From positions 620,001 through 684,000 of the forward strand of contig OY723278.1 of NCBI GenBank assembly GCA_963210315.1: a stretch of DNA of 64,000 bases, read 5' to 3'. The notes under the pieces were generated by a model, which made no database searches, was not told the DNA's origin, and saw only the letters and a program-made list of their open reading frames with translations. The DNA comes from Rhynchopus euleeides (taxonomy: Eukaryota > Euglenozoa > Diplonemea > Diplonemida > Diplonemidae). This document shows positions 1 to 10,578 of the stretch, one piece after another; position 1 is the stretch's first letter; each line of letters begins with the position of its first letter. The position numbers and the translations under genes are program-made.

Positions 1-1165
1 GTGATCTCCGATTTTCAGAGTTACATATTCGAATAATACCGTATACGTAAATATTTTGGAACGTAAATATTATGGAACGTAAATATTATGGAACGTAAAT
101 ATTTTGGAACGCTGGTGGGTTGGCGTTCCAGATTTTTTTCGTTCCATAATATTTACAGGGCTTTCTGCGACTCGGGGACTTGGGCCAGGTGATCGGACGG
201 CATACAGAGTCCCTGACGGGACCTACTCGTGCACTTTTCGCGCGATTCCTGAGGCAAGCCACCCTCACCACCGAGTCCCCAACTGGCCCTGTAAATATTA
301 TGGAACGGACCGGGCAAAAATGGGCCCGTTCCATAATATTTACGTTCCATAATATTTACGTATACGGTATTCGTATTCGAATACGAAGAATGGCATTATT
401 CGCGAATAAATGGCCATGTGTTATTCGGTCATTATTCGTGAAGTTTCTGTGGGTTTGTGTAGGGGCAGAGGCGTCAGATCACGTGTATTCCAGTGCAAAC
501 CGAGGGAAAGCGCCGCAGGCTTTGCTTTCCTCATGAATCATCACACGTATGTCTGACCGTACGGTACACAGGTGTGGTGATCCCTTTGCATCGGCAGCAC
601 CTCACTCACGCGTGGAGGTCTCCACCACAGGGATCTTGAAGGAGGCAGTTGCTATCCTGCCAGTCACCAACTGCACAACAGGAACAGCATAAAGCACGCA
701 CAATGTATCCCAGGTTCGGGCACCGGGGTAGTGCTTCCACCTTTGAGTGCCCCAGGTGGCTCCGCTCCCTCCACGCAAGTTCGGTAGGGATCGCGGATGA
801 CGATTTCCCCATCAGGTACAGCCCCGTGGTGCAACAGCGGCCGCCTGGCACCATAATGGTCCCACCAGCGCGACGGTGCCCACTCCCCTTAGCGCTTGTT
901 GTCTTCAATGCACGGTGCAGCGTACTCCTCCAGGCACTGCAGATGATGATTCTCGGCGTCGCATCATCACAATGTAGTGATTGCACGCCTCCTCAGGGCA
1001 CACTGGGGTCGTGGGCCACGACCACGACCCGAGTGTGGGCAGTAGGTCCCTATTCCTAGCAGAGAAACCCCAGTAAAACCCCACGAATAATTCGCGAATT
1101 ATTCGTGGCGAAAATTTTTCGAGAAATTATTCGAATAATATTCGTATTCGAATAACACGAATTTT
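1..1165. repeat. AT-rich attcg/cgaat palindromic repeat region
   Basis: No credible gene is seen here. Both ends carry short palindromes built from attcg and cgaat: about 25-36, 369-445, and a dense run at 1086-1164. A 333-bp element sits inside the left part. Positions 446-1085 are ordinary mixed sequence with no recognisable coding signal. The arrangement resembles the AT-rich iterated ends of other elements in this window, so the whole stretch may be one further element cut by the window edge. I could not define its left end. Confidence 0.4.
37..369 (+). mobile_element. 333-bp inverted-repeat element, copy 1
   Basis: The element starts taccgtatacgtaaatatt and ends with the reverse complement of that sequence. 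Near each end are iterated units of gtaaatattatggaacg. The core of about 120 bp is not repetitive. The same element, also exactly 333 bp, occurs at 3571-3903 and inverted at 36496-36828. This copy has one more unit on the left and one fewer on the right than copy 2. It also differs from copies 2 and 3 at shared core positions, so it is the outlier. It has no coding capacity, which suggests a MITE-like element moved by enzymes encoded elsewhere. No clear target-site duplication is visible. Confidence 0.8.
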
Positions 1166-1177
1166 TAATCACTGCCC

Positions 1178-2330
1178 TAGGGGGGGTCAAATGCCACCCT
1201 TTTACGTGGACAAACACGATTTTTCAAAAAACCGGCGCAGAGGCCCCAAAGCCCCCGTAAACCCTCCAAACCCCCCCAGATCGGTCCGGAAACCCACCGA
1301 ACCCCACTTTTCCACCATTCCGGGCACCTCAGGTGCCCGAATTGGGGTACCTAAATTTTGTGCCACCGTTTGGTACCGTACAGTGCCACTGTGTGGGAGG
1401 TTGGAAAAGAAAATGCCCCAACACACCACATCTGAGGGTTGCAATGCATGTTGCTTGCCAACCACGTCATCCGGTGGGTGTCAGGCGCTATGTAGGTGGC
1501 ATTAGCCAGGTCTTCGATGTGTTCTGGCTTGTATATATACCTCCCTGCCACCATGCACCGGGAGGCTGCCTGTAGGTACGGAACAGTCCAGATGGTCGTG
1601 TGATTCCTGTGCAGCAGTGCTCCACAACCGGGATGTGTTGACAACGACTGTTGCAACACGAGCTGTACATTCCGGGAACACATGAAGTGCGCTGTCGTGG
1701 TACCCATTGTGCCAGAATTGGTAGTTGCTGCGGTCTACTTTGCCTGGCCCAAGAGCACTGGTACTGAACGGTGCAATATGCGTGGCGAGGTGAATACAAC
1801 GGAAGCGCGCAAAGTCAATACAGCTCTCGGATGGCGGGTGGTGGTGCCACTAGTGTGTGACGTTCACTCGAGGATACAACGCATCACAATGAATCAGCAA
1901 CCGTGGACCGAGTACAATACGCTCTCTGTGGCTGGTGTGGGGGACAAAGGCAGTGCCTGTGCCGCAGGCAGGGAGGTATATATACAAGCCAGAACACATC
2001 GAAGACCTGGCTAATGCCACCTACATAGCGCCTGACACCCACCGGATGACGTGGTTGGCAAGCAACATGCATTGCAACCCTCAGATGTGGTGTGTTGGGG
2101 CATTTTCTTTTCCAACCTCCCACACAGTGGCACTGTACGGTACCAAACGGTGGCACAAAATTTAGGTACCCCAATTCGGGCACCTGAGGTGCCCGGAATG
2201 GTGGAAAAGTGGGGTTCGATGGGTTTCCGGACCGATCTGGGGGGGTTTGGAGGGTTTACGGGGGCTTTGGGGCCTCTGCGCCGGTTTTTTGAAAAATCGT
2301 GTTTGTCACCCCCATTTGACCCCCCCTACC
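1178..2330. mobile_element. Foldback element with arms of about 350 bp
   Basis: The sequence at 1178-1549 is repeated as a nearly exact reverse complement at 1967-2330. The two arms enclose about 417 bp of unrelated spacer. The outer ends share taggggggg followed by tcaaatg and then diverge for about 15 bp. Agreement resumes at gacaaacacg and continues to the inner boundary near cttgtatatatacctccctg. No transposase-like reading frame is present in arms or spacer. This is the structure of a foldback (TIR-rich) non-autonomous element. Target-site duplications were not resolved because both flanks are homopolymer-rich. Confidence 0.75.
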
Positions 2331-3186
2331 CCCCCCCCCTCCCCCAAATAAAGCTGAAATGCATTCAGACGGAAAGAGGGCGCCGTTTCACACACAAAGT
2401 AAAGACCGTTATGCCCGAAGAGTCCCACACAGGGTGGCCTAACGAGAGGTGGATGGGGTAATGCGGGTGGGGTTTTTACTAACAAAACTATAAAATCTAC
2501 TCTACCCACCCGCCCGACCCCCCCCCCCCAACCCACCCACACAACCTGAGAGCAAACCCGGCTGCCTGATCCGCCGATGTTTTACTTTCTCGTTCTCTTT
2601 CTGTTCTGCCTTTTTGTTTCTCTTGTTTCTGACTGACTCTATCATTTGTGTGTCAGAGCAAAAGGGGGCTCCACCGCCACATTGCCGAAAAAAACCGGCG
2701 CGTTTGTGGTACACATTTCCTCCTCCGTTTTATCGGTGGCAAAAAAGCGCCGCACTCTCGCCGAAGGCGCAACTTGCCAAGAGCGAAATACCTCCATAAG
2801 ACACACACACACACAGCCTTCCACAGTGTCACAGGGCCTTGACACGCCCCATCCGATTTCTATTCTCTTCAGAAGAGAGCTTCAGGAGGAGGCATGCCCT
2901 GGGGTTCTGGGGGTGGGGGGTAGGAGTTGTACTGTACTTTCGGTTTACATTCGGCATGTCTGCACAGCAGGGCGGAAGAACCAGACGGAATGGATCGAAA
3001 AAGACTTGGGAGAGGGTTACGTTTCTTTTCTGTTTCTCTCCTTTCTATGAACAGCGCCTGCCAGTGCAATGTATGCAGGACACCGAGGTCATTTTTATAG
3101 CTAGAAAAAGCACGCGTTTGTCCGCGCGCCAAAAAATTCCGGGTCAAAACAACAAACAACTCCCCCCCCCCCCCCCCGCAGCCCTG
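2331..3186. other. Intergenic stretch, no gene seen
   Basis: This stretch is rich in C and G runs, for example 2320-2345 and 3163-3178, and in pyrimidine tracts. Neither strand shows a reading frame with a recognisable domain, and the six-frame translations look like random low-complexity sequence. Confidence 0.5.
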
Positions 3187-3570
3187 CCACGGTGGGATCT
3201 TGTAAATTTTACATGTATAACTACAAGTATAATACATGTATTATACATGTATAATACTTGCATGTCAACTATTATACATGTATAATACATGTATATGCCT
3301 GAAATATACATGTAAAATACATGTATATCAAGTAAAAATACATGTATAATACTTGCATGTCAACTATTATACATGTATTTTTACTTGATATACATGTATT
3401 TTACATGTATATTTCAGGCATTTACATGTATTTTACATGTATAATACTTGTCATGCAAGTATTATACATGTAAAATACTTGCATGACAAGTAAAATACTT
3501 GCATGCAAGTAAAATACATGTATTTTACTTGCATGCAAGTATTTTACTTGTCATGCAAGTATTATACATG

Positions 3571-3903
3571 TACCGTATACGTAAATATTTTGGAACGTAA
3601 ATATTATGGAACGTAAATATTTTGGAACGCTGGTGGGTTGGCGTTCCAGATTTTTTTCGTTCCATAATATTTACAGGGCTTTCTGCGACTCGGGGACTTG
3701 GACCAGGTGATCGGACGGCATACAGAGTCCCTGACGGGACCTACTCGTGCACTTTTCGTGCGATTCCTGAGGCAAGCCATCCTCACCACCGAGTCCCCAA
3801 CTGGCCCTGTAAATATTTTGGAACGTAAATATTATGGAACGGACCGGGCAAAAATGGGCCCGTTCCATAATATTTACGTTCCATAATATTTACGTATACG
3901 GTA
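3571..3903 (+). mobile_element. 333-bp inverted-repeat element, copy 2
   Basis: Same ends and length as the copies at 37-369 and 36496-36828. It is inserted directly into the tacatgtat palindrome array of the outer element. It shares core variants with copy 3, such as gaccaggtg and cgtgcgattcc, against gccaggtg and cgcgcgattcc in copy 1. Copies 2 and 3 are therefore the closer pair. Confidence 0.82.
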
Positions 3904-4008
3904 TTTTACTTGTCATGCAAGTATTTTACATGTATAATACTTGCATGACAAGTATTATACATGTAAAATACATGTAAATGCCTGAAATATACATGTAAAA
4001 TACATGTA

Positions 4009-4821
4009 TACCGTAAACGGAAAAAGGGTGGACCGTAAAAATGTTCCAAGTTCCCAAAAAAAGGCCAAACGTTCCATCTTTTTTACGGTCCACCATTTAT
4101 TGGGACTGAATATGGAAAAGACAATGCGATTTTCGCCCGCGGGCTGGTGGGTTGCGGGGCGCGGACTGCGGCCTCCACGCCGCAGACTCCCGCACGTAGG
4201 CCTCCCGACCTCCCAGCTTTGGACCCTCCCTCCACCACCGCAACCAACACCAGCAAGAGAAGCAAGTCCTCCCTGCGTGTGGAAAGGGCACGATCACCAC
4301 CACTCACCTCGAGACTCACCCACCACCACACCTCGAGAAGTGTAGTACCATGCAAGGAGCGTTCCGGTAGAAGTAAAAGTAGAACCTGCTGCACGAGCCC
4401 ACAAAAGCAGCCACAGTACGGCAGGGCGCGCAGACAGAAGCTGAGACCACCGGGCTCCCTCCAGATGTAAATTCGTGAATCAGTGCCCGGAAAATTCAGG
4501 GAAATCGTACTCCTTTAGTGTAGTACACCCTGCAGTAACTGTGGGAGAACAGTTCCCGGACGATGGTGAGCGCACACTCTGTGTTGAGGCCCTGCGGTGT
4601 TAATCCTGCAGCTTCAGTCGTGCGATTTCCTTGGTTCCTTCGCGACTTCGTCGAAGGAATTCGTAAAAAAAAACCGCCAAGTCCACTATCCCAACCGTAA
4701 AATAGGTGGACCGTAAAAATGTTCCAAGTTCCGGAAAAATCCCATTTGTTCCATCTTTTTTACGGTCCACCTATAGTACGGTTCACCTTTATTACGGTCC
4801 ACAATATTTCCGTTTACGGTA
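4009..4821. mobile_element. Nested 813-bp element with taccgtaaacgg ends
   Basis: It begins taccgtaaacgg at 4009 and ends with the reverse complement at 4821. Subterminal inverted blocks contain ggtggaccgtaaaaatgttc near each end. The interior (about 4100-4500) is GC-rich and has no convincing reading frame. At 4503-4664 it includes a copy of a dispersed repeat also found at 27981 and 59043. The termini resemble those of the 333-bp element (taccgtatacg), suggesting a related family. Confidence 0.7.
4503..4664 (+). repeat. Dispersed SINE-like repeat, copy 1 (diverged)
   Basis: It starts atcgtactccttt, carries aactgtgggagaacag about 30 bp later, and ends with a cttcagtcgtgcgatttcct block. The same order of blocks is found at 27981-28185 and 59043-59249. 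This copy is the most diverged and lies inside a nested mobile element. Confidence 0.6.
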
Positions 4822-5210
4822 TCAAGTAAAAATACAAGTATAATAGTTGACATGCAAGTATTATACTTGTATTTTTACTTGATATACATGTATTTTACAT
4901 GTATATTTCAGGCATATACATGTATTATACATGTATAATAGTTGACATGCAAGTATTATACATGTATATACTTGTAGTTATACATGTAAAATTTACAAGA
5001 TCCCACCGTGGCTGTGTCTATATTTGCCTTCTGCCCCAAAGCACCGCACCCAACACAGGAGCCCGGCAGTAGAATCAATAAAAACAGCATTCTGGACCCA
5101 TATGGAGGAGACTTTGAAGGCGACTTTCGATCACCCCCTCACCCCCCACTCACACATTCCAGCCCACAGAGCTGATTTGCGGCGGAGTGTTTTGTTTGAG
5201 ACCACCCTTA

Positions 5211-8200
5211 TCACACGTCCATCCCGCTGAGCTGCCCGCCCATCTGCGACTTCTGCGTCGACGCCAGATTCCTCGCAGGCATGCGGTGGTTCGAAGCGTG
5301 CGACCCAAAGGAGCTGCGGACCTCTGTCATCCCACTGCTCCCTATGCTGCCTGCGATGCCCCCTCCTTCGGGGGCCACCCCACCCATGACCGACGACACC
5401 GACACGAGGGACTGCGGTGGGCCCGGGACGGACACCAGACTCCCTGGCACAGACCCACCGCCTGACCGCTGCTGCTGCTGCCCCACCTCCGCCCCTCCTC
5501 CGACAAACGCCGCAAAGAAGGACCCAGCCCCGCTGCGCTGCGACCCCGCCTTCGACAGCCGCTGCTGCTGCTGCTGCTGCTGCGCCGCCGCCGCACTGCT
5601 CTTCGACAGAAACGAGTCCTTCTCCCTCTGAAACTTCGAGTTGAACCTCGCCTTCGCAGACCCCTGCGACACCACCGACCCCTCCAGCGACACCCCACCC
5701 CGCAGCTCGGGCTCCCCGGGGCTGTTGCTGCTGCCCCTGCTGCTGCCCCCCTCCTCCACCTGCTGCGGGCTCCCCGCCGCATTGGTGGTGAGCGGCGACG
5801 CGGCAGACGGGTCCGGCGGCGGCGGGACCCCATCGCTGAGCGACGACGCCACAGTCACGATGTCCAGATCCTCCGTCACACAAACCCCGCTGGGCTGCGC
5901 GTGGATATACGCCGCAACACCGCCTCCACCCCCGCGCGACCACCTCTGGCTCCCGCCCCTGCTCCCGCTCCCGCTGAAGCTCCGCCCCACCCTCCCGGGC
6001 TGCGGCTGCGGGTAGGGGTGGGGGTCGAACCCCACCGCCAACCCCTCGCCCCCGCCACCTCCACCCCCGCGGCTCCCCCGCCGCGCCGCCGCGGCGACCG
6101 GCGTGCTCGCCACGCTGGGCAGCGGCCCCATCGCGGAGCTCGCGACGCTCGCCCCCCTCAGCCTCCCCGCCGCTGACGAGGCGGGGTGGGGCGGGGCAAA
6201 CTCCGGGAAGGCGAGCGGCGTGTCGTTCAGCCCGAGGCGCTCCGCCTCCCCGACAGACATGAATTGGATCGCAGACCCGGGAGCTGCGGGGGAGATCGAG
6301 TCGTGTGGGGGCGCGGAGGCGCCCCCAGAGGCTGGAGCCGCGCTGCTCAGGGCCTGCTGTTCCTGCTGCTCACCCCCCTCCTGGAGCTGCACCGCCACCG
6401 GGGTTGACAGAGCTGAATGTACAGAACCCTCCCCGATACCCCCTGCCCCTCCCTCCACCGGAGAGTGAGCAGGGTGAGAAGGGTGGGGAGGATGGGAGGA
6501 GGGTGCACGCCCCGAAGGCGGCACAGAGGCGGAGTGGCGGAGGGATGCGGTTTCCCCCGCAGCGGCAGGGTGTTGCATTTGCAGGGCGGGGGCGTCGGAC
6601 CCCACCTCCGAGGCAAAGGGGGTGGGGTCAGCGGTTGCCGGCGCGGCGTGTGGTGCCGGGGCAGGCCCGGCACCCGGCGACTCCGTCACATCCATCGGAG
6701 ACCCCTCCTCCATAAGGAATGCAGCCGCATCGACAAACCTCCCACTCGACGCCGCAGACGCAACCGGCGTCGGGGCGGACCCAGCAGACGGCGTGACACC
6801 ACCACCACCACCACCCCCTGCCGGCGTGTTGCCCTGCATCGAGAGGGGCGCCGCCTCACCCCCATCGGAGGCGCGCCGCGGGTGGAGGGCAGCGGGGAGC
6901 AGGACAGAGGGCGGCGCCCCCTGCTCTGAGAGGGGCGTTCTCCCGCGGGAGGGGGGCTGCCACGGAGGGGCGGCTGCGCCGCTCCCGCCGCCCCCGTCGG
7001 ATGGGGAGGGGAGGTGGTGGGAGTGGGGGTGGTGCAGCTCGTCGGCTCGGACAGGCGAGGGGGAGCCCACCGTCAGCGCGTCGCCCGCGGTGACGCTCTC
7101 CGGGGATTGTGGAGTGGTGGCGGCGGCGGCGGCAGTGGAGGTTTTCCGCTGGGGCTGCAGCTGCTGCGCCGGCGCGGCGGCGGAGGCGGGGGCACTGCTT
7201 CCCCCAGCAGAGGAGGAAACCCCATGCCTCCCGCTCGCACTCCCCGCCACCCCCTTCTGCGCCTCCGCGCCCCGCCTCGCGGCACTGCTGGCTGTGCTGC
7301 TGGGTGCCTTGCTGCTCCTCCCGAGCCCCACCGCAGGGTTCTGGCTGTGCTGCTGTGACCCCTCCTCCTCCTCCTTATCCTCCTCCTTCGGGGGAGCCTC
7401 GCCCCCCTCCCCACCCCCGCCCTGTCCCGCCAGCCCCTGCTTCGCCTCCGCCCCAACCGACGATGAGAACGACGCGCGCAGCGCCCCCAGAATAGAACCT
7501 CTCCGAGAGGTCTTCCCGCCACCGCCACCACCACCACTACTCTCCTCGACAGCCGCAGCTGCTGCTGCTGGGGAGGCCGCCACCACACCACCACCCCCCG
7601 CCTCCGGCGGGGGGGCGTTGTAGGCAACGTAGCCTGCCCCCCGGCTGGAGATGACCTCGTCGATGCGGCGTGGGGGGTTGTCGGGGCCGCCCCCAAGCAG
7701 GGTGGCGACAAACAGGGCGCCTGCGGAGCTCGGGGGGGCCTTTTTGTTCAGCGAAGGCCCGGACACCTCGAGGGCAAACTGCCGGCACCGCTTCGAGACG
7801 CTGGGGAGCACCTCCGAATGCGGGGCGCGCTCCCCCTCCCCTGGGATCCCCCTGGGCTCCGGCACCTCGATGTCCGGGAGGGAGGTAGGGCATGCCTCTC
7901 CCGCCTTGCCCCCCGACGCCGGGGAGATCTCTGGGAACTGCTCCGGCGCAGCCTCGTCGCCCCACCCGGGCTTCTCCGTGTTGAATACCCCTCCGGAGAA
8001 GCCGTCTTCTCCATCCCTGCTGCCGCCGGAGCTGCGCTCCGCGCGCATCTCGTTCAGATCGTGCCGCCCCTTCCACTCGATGCGGTGGCTGAGGAACGCC
8101 ATGAAGAGCAACGCAGATAGGCCCAGCAGAGCAAGGGTGAGGATGACGACCCCCACAGCCCAGCCACTGCCTGCCTCGGGCGTGGGGGGTGTCGGGATGC

Positions 8201-8501
8201 CGCTGCAGAAGGGCGTGTTGAAGGACTCGGCAGTGGCGGAGGCGGAGGGGCCCCCTGTGTAGAAGCAGGACCCGGAGAAGGCGGGTGAGGGGAAGCTGCT
8301 GCAGATCCCGAGGGCGACTGCGGGGAGGTTGCTGGTGTTGCAGAGGGTCCGGGCAGCATCTGCAACGGAGGGTTCCGTGAGTTGCAGCGTGAGGACCGCG
8401 CCCTGCAGCACGGTCTGGGCGGACAGGGAGAGACCATCTGAGGTGCACCGCAGGAGCCCCGGCTGCCCCAGCTCTGGGCAGCCGATGGAGAACTCCCACA
8501 T
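5211..8501 (-). CDS. Large low-complexity single-pass membrane protein
   Basis: A 1096-residue protein read from the ATG at 8501. The first ~112 residues are non-repetitive with about seven cysteines and look extracytoplasmic. One membrane helix follows at about residues 113-138 (AVGVVILTLALLGLSALLFM), ended by basic HRIEWKGR. The remaining ~950 residues are Ser/Gly/Pro/Ala-rich with a short poly-Gln near the C-terminus and look disordered. The frame stays open upstream to 8678, which would add a signal-peptide-like leader, but that stretch is a CT-rich tract better explained as upstream pyrimidine tract. No catalytic domain is recognised. A cell-surface or adaptor role is possible but unsupported. 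Strong frame consistency over 3.3 kb argues that it is real. Confidence 0.6.
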   Translation of the reverse strand: MWEFSIGCPELGQPGLLRCTSDGLSLSAQTVLQGAVLTLQLTEPSVADAARTLCNTSNLPAVALGICSSFPSPAFSGSCFYTGGPSASATAESFNTPFCSGIPTPPTPEAGSGWAVGVVILTLALLGLSALLFMAFLSHRIEWKGRHDLNEMRAERSSGGSRDGEDGFSGGVFNTEKPGWGDEAAPEQFPEISPASGGKAGEACPTSLPDIEVPEPRGIPGEGERAPHSEVLPSVSKRCRQFALEVSGPSLNKKAPPSSAGALFVATLLGGGPDNPPRRIDEVISSRGAGYVAYNAPPPEAGGGGVVAASPAAAAAAVEESSGGGGGGGKTSRRGSILGALRASFSSSVGAEAKQGLAGQGGGGEGGEAPPKEEDKEEEEGSQQHSQNPAVGLGRSSKAPSSTASSAARRGAEAQKGVAGSASGRHGVSSSAGGSSAPASAAAPAQQLQPQRKTSTAAAAATTPQSPESVTAGDALTVGSPSPVRADELHHPHSHHLPSPSDGGGGSGAAAPPWQPPSRGRTPLSEQGAPPSVLLPAALHPRRASDGGEAAPLSMQGNTPAGGGGGGGVTPSAGSAPTPVASAASSGRFVDAAAFLMEEGSPMDVTESPGAGPAPAPHAAPATADPTPFASEVGSDAPALQMQHPAAAGETASLRHSASVPPSGRAPSSHPPHPSHPAHSPVEGGAGGIGEGSVHSALSTPVAVQLQEGGEQQEQQALSSAAPASGGASAPPHDSISPAAPGSAIQFMSVGEAERLGLNDTPLAFPEFAPPHPASSAAGRLRGASVASSAMGPLPSVASTPVAAAARRGSRGGGGGGGEGLAVGFDPHPYPQPQPGRVGRSFSGSGSRGGSQRWSRGGGGGVAAYIHAQPSGVCVTEDLDIVTVASSLSDGVPPPPDPSAASPLTTNAAGSPQQVEEGGSSRGSSNSPGEPELRGGVSLEGSVVSQGSAKARFNSKFQREKDSFLSKSSAAAAQQQQQQQRLSKAGSQRSGAGSFFAAFVGGGAEVGQQQQRSGGGSVPGSLVSVPGPPQSLVSVSSVMGGVAPEGGGIAGSIGSSGMTEVRSSFGSHASNHRMPARNLASTQKSQMGGQLSGMDV

Positions 8502-9279
8502 CGCGGCTGGGGGGAGGAGGGGGGTGATACCTCTCGGTGGTTGAAGGAGGAGAGAAGGAGAGAATGCAGAGGCGGGGTGGTGTTTGCTTTGGTCGAAGCT
8601 TGTTGGGCCGTTGGCTGGTGATTCAGGAGGGAGGAGGGGGAGGAGAGGGAGAGAGAGAGAGAGAATGCGGCTTTTCACAGGAGAGCGGCTGCCGGCGGCC
8701 GGGTGCTGGAGGGGAGGAGGCTGCAGAGGCCTCGGTTCTCCACACCGCCCGGCAACCTACGCATGCAGCGCCCTGGGGCCCCCCCGCCGCCGCGAGGGGG
8801 GGGGAGGGGTGCTGGTGTAGGGGAGGAGGGTGAGGTGGCAGAGAGTGGGACAGGGGTAGTGTCCGTGTGGAGCTGGGTGGGGTGGTGTGTGGTGTGGTGG
8901 GGGCAAAAAGGGCGGGGGAGGGGGTCGGTTGATCGAGTATTGAGGCGAGTGGGGGGGATTCGCTTCGGGAGGGTTGTCTTGTCTGCCTGTCTGTCGCGCT
9001 CACTAGCAGATGTGTGCGGAGCACCAGCCTGGGACAACGGCAAAGCTGTGTATCGTTCCAGCTGCCTTGTCGGGTGGTGCATTTCAACCGTTCTGTTGGT
9101 GTGGTTGGGTAGCGGTTCGGGTGGTGTTTCACATTTTTCTTCGGTTCGTGACGATGTTTGGATTGTTGTCAGTAGCAGTGCGGCCACAAGCCAGCCCGAA
9201 GGCTGCAAGCCACACTGCTACTTGCCTTCTCATGTCGTGGTGCCATGCCGGCGCAGCTCCGTATTGTAGTAAACCCCCC
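8502..9279. other. 5' flank of the membrane protein gene, no gene seen
   Basis: On the minus strand this is strongly pyrimidine-rich, including CT-repeat runs around 8625-8670. It fits a splice-acceptor polypyrimidine tract upstream of the minus-strand start codon. No separate coding sequence is supported. Confidence 0.4.
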
Positions 9280-9970
9280 TCACACCTATTGTTTACCTAC
9301 AGCTATTGTTTACATAAAATTATTTACATGTATTGTTTACATACGATTATTATTTACATGTAATTATTTTTTTTTGGTTTTTCGAAAATTTTTTGAAGGT
9401 GTTCTAAAGGGCCAGACTTGGTACCTCGGTCACCAAAGTGACCCCACCACGATCCGCATGGATTCCAAACAATGCAATTGGTGCCCCTGACGACCCCATA
9501 TTGCGTAGTTTGTGCGTAGTGAAAAGGGGGGGGGGGGGTCTCATTTTTTGGTAAAACACACCCCGTGTGGTAGAGAAAATACGGCAAGAGTCTCGGTGGG
9601 TCGGAAGAGCAGATGGTTCCCGCAACAGCTCCCGGGGAGCGGCGGGTATTTCGCATAGGATGCCGGATGTGTGAACACGTTTGTGCGGTTTGCCCTGTGT
9701 TGTGTGAACATATGTGTATGTGTGTGTGTATGCTCCACCCAACCCGACACATTTTCTGTACTTCAGACAGGTAAGGTCACTCGACACGCGGGGGGGGGGG
9801 GGTTTTGTGTGTGTTTTTTCTGCCAGCCGACATCACTAGCGCCAGCGAGAAGAAAACAAAACGCGTGACGAGTGACGGGTTGAGGTGGAAGCGATCAATG
9901 CAAAAATCATCTGAAAGGAAGACTCGAGAGACTGCTGCTGTATTTTGATTTACTCAGCCATTCTCTGTCT

Positions 9971-10578
9971 CTATGCCGGGACCCCAAACTCAAGGAGTTC
10001 TTGCTGTTCCGGGGTCAGTGAGGGTGCAGGCGCTTCAGGTGCTGCAGGTTCTTCAGGTGCTGCAGCGCTGGCAGCCTTCGGTGCGGGTTTCGACGCAGTC
10101 TTTGCAGGTCTCTTTGGGGGTGCCCTTTGGCGCGGTGCCTGCTTCAGCTCGTCGGGTGGAAGCATCAACGCATCATTAAGCGGTGCCTGCTTCAGCTCCT
10201 CCGGGTGGAAGCGTCAACGCATCATTAAGGAAGAAGGAAGCACAGTTGCTACGCTTTTTTGCAGCTGCAGGAAACGACACCATACCCAACAACAATCCCC
10301 AGACCGTCGAGGGAGAGTGGGCGCCTGGATCCCGTGACACAGATCTCTAGTGCCGTTGTGATCCCCTCGGATAACGTCTCCTGGACGTTGTCAGCGGAGG
10401 TTGCCTGTGTGGCGGTGACCTCCGTATACCCCGCGGGATCCAGTGCCAGTAGCGCCTTCTTCAGCTTTTCGTCGACCCCTCGGCCGACGCTCTCCTTGAT
10501 GTCAAGGGCCACCTTCAGGGTGGCACCTCGCAGCGCCCTGAAGGCTGTGATCGTATCATCATTCACAATCTCGAGGGT
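9971..10578 (-). pseudogene. Broken coding fragment of unknown function
   Basis: Two minus-strand open segments look coding but do not join cleanly. The upstream one (about 10249-10578) encodes about 105 residues of mixed sequence and has no ATG in frame. The downstream one (9971-10165, from an ATG) encodes a Lys/Ala/Pro-rich tail ending LLEFGVPA. Between them is a 48/49-bp tandem duplication at 10133-10229 that breaks frame. A GTATGG donor-like site lies near 10289, but no acceptor of matching phase was found. It could be a two-exon gene with an unresolved junction or a decayed gene inside the element. Confidence 0.35.
10133..10229. repeat. Tandem direct repeat, 48 and 49 bp units
   Basis: Units at 10133-10180 and 10181-10229 both begin cggtgcctgcttcagctc and end catcattaag. 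The 1-bp length difference shifts the reading frame of the surrounding coding fragment. Confidence 0.85.

Larger units (their letters stand above)
3187..5011. mobile_element. Composite inverted-repeat element with nested insertions
   Basis: Left end ccacggtgggatcttgtaaa at 3187 and its reverse complement ending at 5011 bound the element. The inverted match continues for about 45 bp and then into dense arrays of tacatgtat/atacttgcatg palindromes (about 3205-3570, 3903-4008 and 4822-4990). The trinucleotide ctg flanks both ends and may be a 3-bp target duplication. Nested inside are a 333-bp element (3571-3903) and a second inverted-repeat element (4009-4821). No transposase is visible, so the unit appears non-autonomous. 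The nesting order implies that the outer element arrived first. Confidence 0.75.

Noticed and set aside
6622..7623. Plus-strand open frame of 333 codons opposite the large membrane protein
   Set aside because: It is an antisense shadow of GC-rich, low-complexity coding sequence. Its peptide is Pro/Ala/Ser noise, and the minus strand has the membrane helix and consistent frame.
9745..9770. Resemblance of ttttctgtacttcagacaggt to a diplonemid spliced-leader exon
   Set aside because: Only a short stretch is similar, the expected 5' end and donor context are missing, and it is not tandemly repeated as SL genes are.
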